Assembly: GCA_963716235.1 (NCBI GenBank) | Contig: CAVQTE010000010.1 | Coordinates: 124,001 to 188,000 of the forward strand | Direction: 5' to 3' | Source: Sva-07 sp963716235 | GTDB lineage: Bacteria > Actinomycetota > Acidimicrobiia > Acidimicrobiales > Ilumatobacteraceae | DNA: 64,000 nucleotides | Shown: piece by piece, positions 55,701 through 64,000 of the stretch | Numbering within the stretch: the first letter of the stretch is position 1 | Layout of the letters: every line of letters begins with the position of its first letter | Made by a program: the position numbers and the translations under genes | The notes under the pieces: generated by a model | Seen by the model: the letters and a program-made list of their open reading frames with translations, nothing else | What the model was told of the DNA's origin: nothing | The model's database searches: none

Positions 55701-56546
55701 TCAGCGCAGGAGGAGGCCGTCGATGCGCCGGGCGGTCACCGCGAGGCCGGCGAGGGCGACGGCGACGAGCACGGCCAGATTGCCGAGCATGCTCCACTCG
55801 AGTTGGCCGAGGTTGAGCCCGCGTACCACGACAACGCCGTGGTACAACGGGCTCAACTGAACGAGCCAGCTCCACTGCCCGTAGCTCGACACCGGATAGA
55901 AGGTCGCCGAAAACAGCAGCAACGGCAGGGTCACCGCATTGACGTACTCCAGATCCGCCCACGTCCGCATGAAACTCGCCGCCGCCATGCCGGCCGCCGC
56001 GAACGCAAACGCGATCAACATGCACACGGGGATCGCGAGAACGATCAACGGCGACCCCGCCAGCCCGAGGATCCACATCGTGAACACGAACACGATCGAA
56101 TACAACGTGCCGCGCAGCACGGCCCCGAGGATCTCGCCGAGCGCAACGTCGGCAGCGGTCATCGGCGTGGCGAGCACCGTGTCGTAGAGCTTGGTGTGGC
56201 GGAGCTTCTCGAACACGTTGCCGGTCGCATCGAAGATCGCACCGTTCATGGCCGACGACGCGAGCAACGCCGGCGCGACGAACAGCGCGTAGTCGTACTT
56301 GACGCCGTCGACCTCGATGTCGCCCACCAGCGTCGCGAAGCCGACTTGCACGAGCAGCAGGTACAGCAGCGGCTCGAAGAAGCCCGACACCAGCAGCACC
56401 CACGCCCGCCGGTAGAACATCACGCTGCGCTCGACGAGCCGATGCGGACGACGCGCCACGAACAGGGCCATCGGCAGGATCCGTAGAGCGCCCGATCGGC
56501 GAGGCGGCGAACCTTCGTGTGCGGTAACGGCGATCTGGTCGGTCAT
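55701..56546 (-). CDS. ABC-2 type transporter permease 2
   Basis: 281 residues with about six helices; starts MTDQIAVTAHEGSPP and contains RAWVLLVSGFFEPLLYLLLVQ, KLYDTVLATPMTAADVALGEIL and the C-terminal LSPLYHGVVVVRGL. NodJ-like family. ATGA overlap with the preceding permease. With the second permease and an ATPase it forms an exporter of unknown substrate, lipid-linked or small molecule. Confidence 0.87.
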   Translation of the reverse strand: MTDQIAVTAHEGSPPRRSGALRILPMALFVARRPHRLVERSVMFYRRAWVLLVSGFFEPLLYLLLVQVGFATLVGDIEVDGVKYDYALFVAPALLASSAMNGAIFDATGNVFEKLRHTKLYDTVLATPMTAADVALGEILGAVLRGTLYSIVFVFTMWILGLAGSPLIVLAIPVCMLIAFAFAAAGMAAASFMRTWADLEYVNAVTLPLLLFSATFYPVSSYGQWSWLVQLSPLYHGVVVVRGLNLGQLEWSMLGNLAVLVAVALAGLAVTARRIDGLLLR

Positions 56547-57325
56547 GGCATCAGCCGGCGGGTGAAGGTGACACGACAGGCCAGCCAACCGGCGACCACG
56601 TACGCCGAGATGACAGCGAGGTGCACGGCGACGTTTCCGGGGTCGACCGCTGCGATCACGAACCCTCGACAAAGCTCGATGGCATGCCACAGCGGCGTCA
56701 CGTAGGCGACCGGTTCGAGCCAGTCGGGCAGCTGATCGATCGGGAAGAACGCACCTCCCAGGAGAAACATCGGCAACAGCCCGAAACGAATGATCGACGG
56801 GAACGACGCCCCGCCGTATCGGGTCGCGGACCAGGCCGACAACGGCAGCGCAAACGCCAGACCACACAGCACAGCGACCGGTACCGCCGCGACGACACCC
56901 CACGTTCGGGTGTCGGCGAACATCGCGAGCGCGACGGCAACACCGGTGACCCCGATCAGAGTCCGAGTTGCGTGCCACGCCCCCAAACCCGTCGCGATCT
57001 GTGTGGGCGAGAGCGGCGTCGCCGCCATGGCCCGGTAGCGATTGCTCCAGAGGAACCCGTCGAGCACCTCCCACAACGACGCTTGGCCTGCGCTGATCAT
57101 GGCCGTCGTTGCCAGAAGCGCCGGCGCCAGGTACTCGAAGTAGCTGATCCCACCGAGTGAATCGACCGACGCGTCGTTGTCGTCGATGAGTGCGCCGACG
57201 CCGAGCCCAATCGCCAGCAGATAGAGCAGCGGCTGTCCGAAGGCGAGCAGAATGTGCGACCGCCAGATCTTGCGGTACACCATGGCCTGGCTCTCCCAGA
57301 CCCGCAGCGTCGTCGGCGTCGACAT
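56543..57325 (-). CDS. ABC-2 type transporter permease 1
   Basis: 260 residues, six helices, related to the next gene (RSHILLAFGQPLLYLLAIGLG; NRYRAMAATPLSPTQIATGL; VTPLWHAIELCRGF). Likely a heterodimer with it. Starts 3 bases after the ATPase stop and overlaps the next gene by four bases. Confidence 0.87.
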   Translation of the reverse strand: MSTPTTLRVWESQAMVYRKIWRSHILLAFGQPLLYLLAIGLGVGALIDDNDASVDSLGGISYFEYLAPALLATTAMISAGQASLWEVLDGFLWSNRYRAMAATPLSPTQIATGLGAWHATRTLIGVTGVAVALAMFADTRTWGVVAAVPVAVLCGLAFALPLSAWSATRYGGASFPSIIRFGLLPMFLLGGAFFPIDQLPDWLEPVAYVTPLWHAIELCRGFVIAAVDPGNVAVHLAVISAYVVAGWLACRVTFTRRLMP

Positions 57326-57328
57326 CGC

Positions 57329-58268
57329 TCAGTCGACCAGTGTGCGGCCGGTCAGGCGGAGGAACACGTCCTCGAGCGAGCTCCGACGCACCAGGCTGCC
57401 GACCGGATCGAGGCCACGTCGGTGCACCTCGGCAAGCGCCGCCTCACCATCGTGGGCGTAGATCAAGATGCGGTCGGGCAGGGTCTCGGAGCGTTCCCCG
57501 ATGCCCTCGATGTCGACGCCGGAAACGTCGAGGTCGTCACCCACGTTGCCAGTCACGAACCGCAGCTCGAGCACCTCGCGCGTGGCGTACTCGTCGATCA
57601 GCTTGCGGGGCGATCCCTCGGCGACGATGCGGCCCTGGTCCATCACCACGAGGCGGTCGCAGAGCTGTTCGGCCTCATCCATGTAGTGGGTGGTGAGCAC
57701 GAGCGTGACCCCGCGCTGTTTCAACCGGTACAGCCGATCCCACAGGATGTGGCGAGCCTGCGGATCGAGGCCCGTGGTCGGCTCGTCGAGCAGGAGGAGG
57801 TCGGGTTCGCTCATCAGCGACCGGGCGATCGTGAGCCGACGTTTCATGCCGCCTGACAATGGGTCGACGCGCTCGTCGGCCCGCTCGGTGAGCTGCACGA
57901 AGTCGAGGAGTTCAGTGGCGCGACGCTTGCACTCCGCCGCGGGGGATGTCGAAGTACCGCCCGTAGATGACGAGGTTCTCCACGACGGTCAGCTCGGCAT
58001 CGAGTTGGTCGGCCTGCGGAACGACGCCCACGCGTGCCCGGATTGCCGCGCCATCGGTGGCCGCATCGAGATCGAAGATGTGCAGCTGTCCTGCCGTTAC
58101 CGGCGACACGCATCCGATCATCCGCATCGTCGAGGTCTTGCCGGCGCCGTTCGGGCCGAGGAACCCGAACGATTCTCCCGGCGCCACCTCGAAGTCGATG
58201 CCGTCGACTGCCACGAAGTCGCCGAACTGCTTGCGCAGGTCGCGAGCGATGATGATCGGCTTCGGCAC
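57329..58268 (-). CDS. ABC transporter ATPase, one frameshift
   Basis: 312 residues after removing one G near 57945. Walker A GPNGAGKTSTMRMI, Q-loop VGVVPQADQLD, signature DPLSGGMKRRLTIARSL, Walker B LLLLDEPTTGLD and switch THYMDEAEQL. The C-terminal extension after the core is typical of ABC-2/NodI-type ATPases. GTG at 58268 chosen because VPKPIIIARDLRKQFG is the conserved start. It energises the two permeases encoded directly downstream. Confidence 0.92.
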
Positions 58269-58324
58269 GAGGGCGACCGTACGGCAGCGCAACGACGACG
58301 GCCAATGCAATTACGGTGCCACAG

Positions 58325-58849
58325 ATGTCTCCGCCGCCATCACTGTCCGACGATGTGATGATCCGTTCGATCGAGCCGAGGGACCTCGACCGGATCCTTC
58401 GGATCAACGAAGCCAACGTGCCCGAGGTCGGCTCGGTCGACGCCGACCGCATGGCGTTCATCGTCGCCGAGAGCCCGATCGCACTGGTCGCCGAGATCAG
58501 CGATGAAGTAGCCGGTTTCTGCCTGGTGCTCGCAGCTGGCTCGACGTACGACTCGGTGAACTACCGCTGGTTCACCCAGCGCTACGACACCTTCATGTAT
58601 CTCGACCGAGTGGCCGTCGATTCGTCGGCCCGAGGGCGCGGCGTCGGTTCTGCCCTGTACGCAGAGGTCGATCGGCAGATGGCGGCGATCAACGGCGCCG
58701 ACCACCTGGCGCTGGAGGTGAACATCGATCCACCGAACGAGGTGTCGCTCGCGTTCCACGCCCGACTGGGTTTCAGCGAAGTCGGCCGGCAGGACACGCC
58801 GTACGGCATCCGCGTCTCGATGCAGATGCGCCCGACATCACGCGGCTGA
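58325..58849 (+). CDS. GNAT-family N-acetyltransferase
   Basis: 174 residues. Acetyl-CoA binding motif A is DRVAVDSSARGRGVGSALYAEV, followed by LEVNIDPPNEVSLAFHARLGF. Substrate unknown. Divergent from the ABC operon with about 56 bases between; ATG 58358 is an alternative start closer to the domain. Confidence 0.85.
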   Translation: MSPPPSLSDDVMIRSIEPRDLDRILRINEANVPEVGSVDADRMAFIVAESPIALVAEISDEVAGFCLVLAAGSTYDSVNYRWFTQRYDTFMYLDRVAVDSSARGRGVGSALYAEVDRQMAAINGADHLALEVNIDPPNEVSLAFHARLGFSEVGRQDTPYGIRVSMQMRPTSRG

Positions 58850-58852
58850 CCG

Positions 58853-59629
58853 TCAGCGGCGGTCTTGGAGGAAGCGGAAGTGGTCGCGTGTCGTTGCGAC
58901 GTGCGCAGGATCGAGGTCAGCGAGCAGGATCGTCTCGCCGCCGGCCCCGGTCGCCAGCACCTCACCGAGCGGGTCGATGATCGCGCTGTCGCCCGAGTAG
59001 TCGAGCCCGCCGCCCGAGCCGACGCGGTTGACGCCAATCACGTACGCCTGGTTCTCGATCGCCCTGGCCCGCAGCAACGTCGACCAGTGGAGGCGTCGCT
59101 TGGCCGGCCAGTTCGCAACGACGAAGTAGGCGTCGCTCTCGTGCGCCAGCGCCCAGAACTCGTCAGCGAACCGCAGGTCGTAGCAGACGAACAGGCTGCA
59201 GCGCAGGCCGTCGATGTCGACGGTGACGAACTCGGTGCCGGCGCGGACGTAGCGCTCTTCGTCCGCGTGGGAGAAGGGATGGATCTTGCTGTAGCGGTGC
59301 TCGGTGCCATCCGGAGCGACGAGCACGAACACGTTCGAGGGTCGCTGGTCGTCGGGCGGCACATCCGAGACGATCTCGGGACACGAGCCGCCGATCCACA
59401 CGCCGTGTGTCTTCGCCATCTCACGGAGGAACCGCGAGGACGGTCCACCCTCTGATTCGGCGATGCCCGGGGTGTCGAACGAGAAGCCGGTCGAGAACGT
59501 CTCGGTCAACAGCACCACCCGTGCGCCCGACGCGACAGCACCCGCAACCATCGGCGTCAGGTGATCGAAGTTGGCCGTGCGGTCGTGCCAGACGATGTCG
59601 TGCTGGATGGCGGCAACGCGGACGCTCAC
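58853..59629 (-). CDS. Carbon-nitrogen hydrolase, probably omega-amidase (YafV/Nit2-like)
   Basis: 258 residues from GTG 59629. The catalytic triad is visible: Glu in VLLTETFSTGFSF, Lys in YSKIHPFSH and Cys in SLFVCYDLRFADEFW. The HPFSHADE loop is typical of omega-amidases, which hydrolyse the omega-amide of keto acids made by glutamine or methionine transaminases. The coupled aminotransferase (GTGA overlap) supports this role. Confidence 0.85.
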   Translation of the reverse strand: MSVRVAAIQHDIVWHDRTANFDHLTPMVAGAVASGARVVLLTETFSTGFSFDTPGIAESEGGPSSRFLREMAKTHGVWIGGSCPEIVSDVPPDDQRPSNVFVLVAPDGTEHRYSKIHPFSHADEERYVRAGTEFVTVDIDGLRCSLFVCYDLRFADEFWALAHESDAYFVVANWPAKRRLHWSTLLRARAIENQAYVIGVNRVGSGGGLDYSGDSAIIDPLGEVLATGAGGETILLADLDPAHVATTRDHFRFLQDRR

Positions 59630-60831
59630 GACCCGAATCCCTCGGCGAGACGCTCGACGGCAGCATCGATGACGTCGAGTTGCTTGCAGCACGCGAACCG
59701 GACGAGATGACGCCCGTGTTCGGGTCTCGCGTAGAACACCTCGTTCGGGATTGCGACGACGCCACATCGTGCCGGCAGTGAGCGACAGAACGCCATCCCG
59801 TCGCCGGTCGGGTCGACCGAACGGATGTCGACCGTCGTGAAGTAGGTCGCCTCCGGCACATACGTGGTGAACCCCGCCGTTCGCAGCCCGGCGACGAGGT
59901 GATCACGTGCGATCTGCAGGTCGGCAGCGAGACGCTCGAAGTAGGTGTCGGGCAGGGCCAGACCGACTGCGATCGCAGGCTGGAAGGGCGCACCATTCAC
60001 ATAGGTGAGGAACTGCTTCGCGGTCCGCGCGGCGGTCACCAGCGGCTCCGGGCCGGTCATCCAGCCGATCTTCCACCCAGTCGTGTGGAACGTCTTACCG
60101 CCCGACGAGATGGTCAGCGTGCGGTCCGCCATCCCCGGCAACGTCGACAACGGTGTGTGCCGACGCCCGTCGAAGAGCAGGTGCTCGTAGACCTCGTCGG
60201 TCACCACGATCAGGTCACGTTCGAGGGCCACCTCGGCGATGGTCGCCATCTCGTCGGTCGTGAAGACCTTTCCCGTGGGGTTGTGTGGCGTGTTGAGCAG
60301 GATCAGCTTCGTGCGGTTGGTGACCGCAGCGCGGAGGGCATCGGGATCGAACACGTAGCGCCCCTCGGTGTCGGGAGCGAGCAGCACCGGAACAGCTCGT
60401 GCGCCGGCGAGGGCGATACATGCCTGGTAGCTGTCGTACATCGGCTCGAACACGACGACCTCGTCGCCGATGTCGAGCATGCCGAGCAAGGCGCCCGCGA
60501 GGGCTTCCGTGGCGCCGGCGGTGACCACGACCTCCGTCGCCGGATCGAGTTCGATGCCGTAGAACCGCCGCTGATGATCGGCGATCGCGTTGCGAAGCTC
60601 CAGCATGCCGAGCCCCGGTGGGTACTGGTTGAGGCCCGCACGGATCGCGGCGACGGCTGCGTCGAGCACCTCGTGTGGCCCGTCGGTGTCGGGGAAGCCC
60701 TGACCGAGATTGATCGCCCCCGTCTCGACCGCCAGCGCCGACATCTCGGCAAAGATCGTCGTACCGAAGCCTTCGAGCTTGCTGGTCAGCGCACTCCGAG
60801 GGGACACGTCAGAAGTGTAGGCATCGGCCAC
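59626..60831 (-). CDS. Class I aminotransferase (methionine/glutamine transaminase-like)
   Basis: 401 residues. Features: NLGQGFPDTDGP (the kynurenine/methionine-type start), NQYPPGLGMLELRNA, NTPHNPTGKV, IVVTDEVYEHLLFDG with PLP Asp, Schiff-base Lys in SSGGKTFHTTGWKIGW, and HLVRFACCK with the substrate Arg. Matches the YbdL/KAT branch rather than aspartate aminotransferases. Paired with the omega-amidase it would form the glutamine-transaminase salvage couple. GTG 60807 is an alternative start. Confidence 0.85.
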   Translation of the reverse strand: MADAYTSDVSPRSALTSKLEGFGTTIFAEMSALAVETGAINLGQGFPDTDGPHEVLDAAVAAIRAGLNQYPPGLGMLELRNAIADHQRRFYGIELDPATEVVVTAGATEALAGALLGMLDIGDEVVVFEPMYDSYQACIALAGARAVPVLLAPDTEGRYVFDPDALRAAVTNRTKLILLNTPHNPTGKVFTTDEMATIAEVALERDLIVVTDEVYEHLLFDGRRHTPLSTLPGMADRTLTISSGGKTFHTTGWKIGWMTGPEPLVTAARTAKQFLTYVNGAPFQPAIAVGLALPDTYFERLAADLQIARDHLVAGLRTAGFTTYVPEATYFTTVDIRSVDPTGDGMAFCRSLPARCGVVAIPNEVFYARPEHGRHLVRFACCKQLDVIDAAVERLAEGFGS

Positions 60832-60851
60832 CGAGGTGCCCAGAACGCGCG

Positions 60852-62180
60852 TCAGACGCGGTTGACGTCGTCGACATGCGTCCGACGACGGTCGGGTCCG
60901 CGATGACGCGGCGACTCGGCGTCGGCGGCGCTGCTCAGCGGGTCCGCGAGCCGATGGGTCACACCCGTCGTCTTGGCGCCGTACATCGCTTCGTCTGCGG
61001 CGCGGATCAGGTCGTCGAGGGTGGCCCCGTGACGCGGGTACAGCGCCGCACCGATCGCAGCGGTGACCGTCACGTCGTCAGCGATCGGCGTGCCACCCAG
61101 CAGTCCTCCGATGCGTTCGGCACTGCTGCGGACCGCCGATGCGTCCTGCACTCCAGGCAGCAGGATCACGAACTCGTCGCCACCCCAGCGGCCGACGACA
61201 TCGGTGTCACGAACGGCATCGCGGAGACGTTTGGCGGCGGCACGCAAGACCAGGTCACCGAACTGGTGGCCGAGCGTGTCGTTGATGAGCTTGAAACCGT
61301 TGAGGTCGATGAGCATCACGCAGACCCCGGTCTTGAACCGTTCGGCGGCGAGCAGCGCCTCGTCGGTCTGGCGTTCGAACTCGCGGCGGTTGGGAAGTCC
61401 TGTCAGGTCGTCGGTGGTTGCCTGATGCTTGAGACTGCGACGGTCGAGCAGGAACGTCCATCCGGCGAGGGCCAGCAGGACGGTGCCGAATCCCACCAGC
61501 AGCAGGTACCGCCCCAGCCCGTCTCCAGCGAAACCAGCGTCGTCGGCGATCGACGTCGTGACGCGGACCGATCCGCCGTCGCCAGGGAGGGCGAGGGTGT
61601 CAGCAACGATCAATCGACCGTCGACGGTCGACGGCCCGACCCGGATCAGATCGTCACCGTTCCCCCCGGTGATGTCAGGTGACAGCGCAACGTCGATGGT
61701 CGCTTCGTTGCGTTCGACGGCCGATGATGCGAGCGGGCCGAGCAACGAGTCGGTGGGCAGCATCAACGCGGTGTTCACATTGCCGTGCGACACCACGAGG
61801 AGGGAGTTCGTAGCGTCGTCGACGGCCACGGCAGGCCCGCCGGTCTCCACCGATGCCGCGACGGCCGCGCCGAAGACGCTCGACGCACCGAGGTCGGGAC
61901 CGGTGCAGCGATCGACGCCGGCAGTGATGATGCACGCCTCGGCGGTGTCACCGAACGAACTGGTGACGGACTCGAGATCCGTCTCCGCGGTTGCCACCTC
62001 GACGACCGCCATCGCGCGCACGATGGCGCTGTCGACGGCTTGGTCGGCCATCAGCACGGTTGCGACGGCACGAGCGTTCTGCTCTGCCCGCTGTTCGGCA
62101 CGTTTGTTGACCATCGAGACCGTGGTCGCCACGAGCAGGATCACACTGCCCACGAGCGCGCCGATCCGAATGAGTCTCAT
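60852..62180 (-). CDS. Membrane diguanylate cyclase (GGDEF)
   Basis: 442 residues: helix 1 (about 7-25), an extracytoplasmic sensor domain with paired Cys (EACIITAGVDRCTG), helix 2 (about 228-245), then a GGDEF domain with intact GGDEF active site and the inhibitory RxxD (RDTD) five residues before it. It makes cyclic di-GMP and should be product-inhibited. No EAL domain. PilB-type MshEN domains and Orn in the same window are potential downstream connections. Confidence 0.92.
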   Translation of the reverse strand: MRLIRIGALVGSVILLVATTVSMVNKRAEQRAEQNARAVATVLMADQAVDSAIVRAMAVVEVATAETDLESVTSSFGDTAEACIITAGVDRCTGPDLGASSVFGAAVAASVETGGPAVAVDDATNSLLVVSHGNVNTALMLPTDSLLGPLASSAVERNEATIDVALSPDITGGNGDDLIRVGPSTVDGRLIVADTLALPGDGGSVRVTTSIADDAGFAGDGLGRYLLLVGFGTVLLALAGWTFLLDRRSLKHQATTDDLTGLPNRREFERQTDEALLAAERFKTGVCVMLIDLNGFKLINDTLGHQFGDLVLRAAAKRLRDAVRDTDVVGRWGGDEFVILLPGVQDASAVRSSAERIGGLLGGTPIADDVTVTAAIGAALYPRHGATLDDLIRAADEAMYGAKTTGVTHRLADPLSSAADAESPRHRGPDRRRTHVDDVNRV

Positions 62181-62258
62181 GAGCCCTTATCGGCAAGGGG
62201 ACTGGCAAACCTGAGGAAAACCTGACGAATGATGATCGCTCGGAGTCAGTCGTGACGC

Positions 62259-62292
62259 GACAAGGGCGGCACCTGGCGGTGCCGCCCTTGTC
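62259..62292 (-). terminator. 15-bp perfect hairpin downstream of tRNA-Arg
   Basis: Arms 62259-62273 and 62278-62292 (GACAAGGGCGGCACC and complement) with loop TGGC. It starts seven bases after the tRNA 3' end on the minus strand and about 80 bases before the cyclase start, so it should end the tRNA transcript. No strong T-run. Confidence 0.7.
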
Positions 62293-62298
62293 GTCCTG

Positions 62299-62371
62299 CG
62301 CGCTCGGAGAGAGTCGAACTCCCAACCGCTTGATCCGTAGTCAAGTGCTCTATCCATTGAGCTACGAGCGC
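62299..62371 (-). tRNA. tRNA-Arg (anticodon ACG)
   Basis: 73 nt: acceptor GCGCTCG/CGAGCGC, D-arm AGCTCAATGGATAGAGC, anticodon stem CTTGA/TCAAG with loop CTACGGA (ACG), T-arm GGGAGTTCGACTCTCTC. CCA is not encoded. A34 is the substrate of TadA (40753). Confidence 0.96.
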
Positions 62372-62449
62372 CGAATTGTGACGGGCGACAGTGTAGACGG
62401 TAGTCGCTGCAATGCAGACTTCGAATCGGACGTCGCCTCGACCGGGCGG

Positions 62450-63739
62450 TCAGCCGCCCCAGGGGCCCCATCCGCCCGCACGCTCGTAGAGGGCGAGCGC
62501 CGCACGCGCGTTGATGGCCGGATCGTAGAGCTGGACAGCCGAGGTGATGCCGAGACCGCTCAGCCAACTCCGGTGAACGCTCCAATACACCTGGTACAAG
62601 CCGTAGCAGCACGAGTTCTCGGCTGTCGGGTCGAGGTTGCTCTCGCGCCGTGCGATCTCGAGGGCGCGGTCCTCGAGTGCGACGGGCCACACGGAGCGAA
62701 TGATCGCTTCGACCTCGGCAGGGCCGGCGGTCGACACGGGCGCTGGTGCTGGTGCCGGTGTCGGTGGTGATGTCGTGGTCGCCGGCGTTGTCGACCCGGT
62801 CGAGTTGTTCGAGTTCGTGCTCGGGGTCCTCGTACTGGTGTTGGACGTGCTCGTCGGAGCGGCAGTGGTCGGAACCGGCGGTGGCGGTGGGATCACCGCA
62901 CCGTCGGGGAGACAGATCGATCGACCGGGATACAGCGGCGTCGACACCGTCGCGTCGTTGACGGCGAGCACGTCGGCGAGCGCCGCACCGGAGCCGTCGG
63001 CGAGGCGGATCCAGAAATCGCCGACGGCGACCTCGTACTGGAGCGCGCATTCATCGACAGCGAGCGCCTCCACCGCTGGCGCGGTGACCGGGGCCTCGGC
63101 GACTTCTGCGGTCGCGGTCGGTTCCACTTCGACGGTGGCATCGGCGACGGGTGACGTTGCGCCGGGCGCGGGCATGATCGGGGCAAGGGGGGCCGACGCG
63201 GTAGCGACGGGCTGCTCGGTGGGTTGGTCACTGCTCGCCGCCAGGGCGACATCGACCCCGATCGACGACGTGCGCACGGCTTCGCCATCGTCGGAGGTGA
63301 AACCCATCACCACGGGCACCAGCAGTGTGAGGACCACGGCCAGTCCACCCAGGCGGGCCAACAATGGATCGACACCTGGTCGCGGCGGTTCAGGCGGTGC
63401 CGTCTCCCAGGCGTCGTCCCAGTCGGTTTCCGGATCATCGTGGTCGTCGTCGACGGACACGATGCCATCGTCGGTCTCGTCGGGTGACGACAGAGATGTC
63501 GCCGGGGCATGTGTGCGCGTGGCATCGCGGTGCCCGGAGGTCGTGGAGGCCCACCACCGTCCGACGGTTGCACCGATCCCGCCTCGGGGCGTGGTGACGT
63601 CTCCCGATTCGGAGATGTCGGCCGGTTGCGAGGCCCAGCCGGCACCGTCTCCCCAGAACGCGCGGGTGACATCGCTGTCGGCGCTCCCCTGGTCCTGCCA
63701 GCGGTTGGAGTTGGGGTGGGGGTGGGAGTCAGTCGTCAT
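62450..63739 (-). CDS. Membrane-anchored protein with LysM-like segment and lysozyme/transglycosylase-like C-terminus
   Basis: 429 residues from ATG 63739. Acidic, disordered cytoplasmic part (DDDHDDPETDWDDAWE), one helix near residue 130 (LLARLGGLAVVLTLLVPVVM), an Ala/Thr/Pro-rich stretch, a LysM-like block (ALQYEVAVGDFWIRLADGSG to LYPGRSICLPDG), a Ser/Thr/Pro linker, and an SLT-like end: IIRSVWPVALEDRALEIARRESNL with catalytic-type Glu, CCYGLYQVYWSVH and LYDPAINARAALALYERAGG. Likely acts on peptidoglycan. 217 bases upstream hold a terminator and the truncated tRNA. Confidence 0.78.
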   Translation of the reverse strand: MTTDSHPHPNSNRWQDQGSADSDVTRAFWGDGAGWASQPADISESGDVTTPRGGIGATVGRWWASTTSGHRDATRTHAPATSLSSPDETDDGIVSVDDDHDDPETDWDDAWETAPPEPPRPGVDPLLARLGGLAVVLTLLVPVVMGFTSDDGEAVRTSSIGVDVALAASSDQPTEQPVATASAPLAPIMPAPGATSPVADATVEVEPTATAEVAEAPVTAPAVEALAVDECALQYEVAVGDFWIRLADGSGAALADVLAVNDATVSTPLYPGRSICLPDGAVIPPPPPVPTTAAPTSTSNTSTRTPSTNSNNSTGSTTPATTTSPPTPAPAPAPVSTAGPAEVEAIIRSVWPVALEDRALEIARRESNLDPTAENSCCYGLYQVYWSVHRSWLSGLGITSAVQLYDPAINARAALALYERAGGWGPWGG

Positions 63740-63929
63740 CGTCGGTCTTCCTGATCGGCGATGCGTGAACGCTCTGATCGGAACTCGACACCCGATGCGC
63801 CGCGTGCAGCGGCTGGGGTCGACCCACGTTCTATCCCATCCGTCATCAAACCGCAACATGAGCGTCACTCAAACGACATACCTGTCATTCGTTGGTGATG
63901 CAGCGGATGGCAGACCTGCGGCGCGAGAC

Positions 63930-63955
63930 GACCGGTACGCCCACACGTACCGGTC
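63930..63955 (-). terminator. 10-bp perfect hairpin just 3' of the truncated tRNA
   Basis: GACCGGTACG and CGTACCGGTC (63930-63939, 63946-63955) with a six-base loop, beginning two bases past the tRNA CCA on the minus strand. A stable stem without a T-run, probably the tRNA terminator. Confidence 0.7.
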
Positions 63956-63956
63956 G

Positions 63957-64000
63957 TGGCGGAGAGGGTGGGATTTGAACCCACGGATCACATTGCTGCG
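63957..64000 (-). tRNA. tRNA 3' part, probably tRNA-Ser (truncated by window edge)
   Basis: Minus-strand sequence ends with T-arm GTGGGTTCAAATCCCAC, acceptor 3' strand CCTCTCC, discriminator G and encoded CCA. The segment before the T-arm (GCAGCAATGTGATCC) is too long for a normal variable loop, so it is a class II tRNA; the T-arm resembles the two tRNA-Ser genes above. The anticodon is outside the window, so Leu cannot be excluded. Confidence 0.8.

Noticed and set aside
1..64000. Prophage, insertion sequence or integrated element
   Set aside because: No integrase, transposase, phage structural gene or att-like tRNA duplication was seen; gene content is chromosomal housekeeping plus pili.

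Overview
The window is high-GC, gene-dense actinobacterial chromosome. The gene set fits the class Acidimicrobiia (Ilumatobacter-like): a WhiB regulator, a ClpS-DUF2017 pair, actinobacterial caa3-type oxidase genes, a Tad locus with a LysM/SARP-like membrane protein, and a Gram-positive-type type IV pilus. The taxon is an inference from gene content, not from a search.

Layout. 1-9.4 kb: end of a pyruvate dehydrogenase E1/transketolase-family gene, ccdA-tlpA thiol/cytochrome c maturation pair, whiB and a small gene, quinone-reductase-like gene, oligoribonuclease, a poly-gamma-glutamate hydrolase-like gene, a two-component system, pdxH and serS. 9.4-19.2 kb: a leftward respiratory cluster with ctaB, a second divergent set of oxidase-like membrane proteins, then canonical ctaC, ctaD, ctaE, ctaF and ctaG. 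19.3-30.2 kb: clpS-DUF2017, then a tightly overlapping Tad pilus operon ending in a LysM/SARP-like membrane protein. 30.2-39.4 kb: type IV pilus block (pilA, pilT, pilD, pilC, pilB, two coiled-coil proteins) with an embedded VapBC-type toxin-antitoxin pair. 39.5-47.6 kb: exonuclease, SRP RNA, two tRNA-Ser genes, tadA, a roadblock-GTPase-DUF4388-like module, a secreted hydrolase and an ABC exporter. 47.6-52.4 kb: minor pilin operon including a pilin carrying a von Willebrand A domain. 52.6-64 kb: aminotransferases, CoA transferase, msrA, an ABC-2 exporter, a GNAT enzyme, omega-amidase-like enzyme, diguanylate cyclase, tRNA-Arg, a transglycosylase-like protein and a truncated tRNA.

The most unusual content is the second oxidase set at 14.7-18.1 kb. 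Its subunit-I homologue is full length and uninterrupted, but every one of the six heme/CuB ligand histidines is replaced (Q, Q, Q, Q, A, L), together with the cross-linked Tyr and the proton-channel Asp and Glu. Its subunit-III-like partner and a membrane protein with a cupredoxin-like tail also lack their signature residues. These three genes sit directly between ctaB and the canonical ctaCDEF genes, so a catalytically inert oxidase-like complex seems to be made alongside the real one.

About 21 single-base frameshifts interrupt otherwise well conserved genes (serS, ctaD, pilB, pdxH and others). Nearly all are single extra bases, often in short G or C runs. This looks more like sequencing or assembly error than gene decay, so those genes are annotated over their full reconstructed span as CDS with the frameshift stated.
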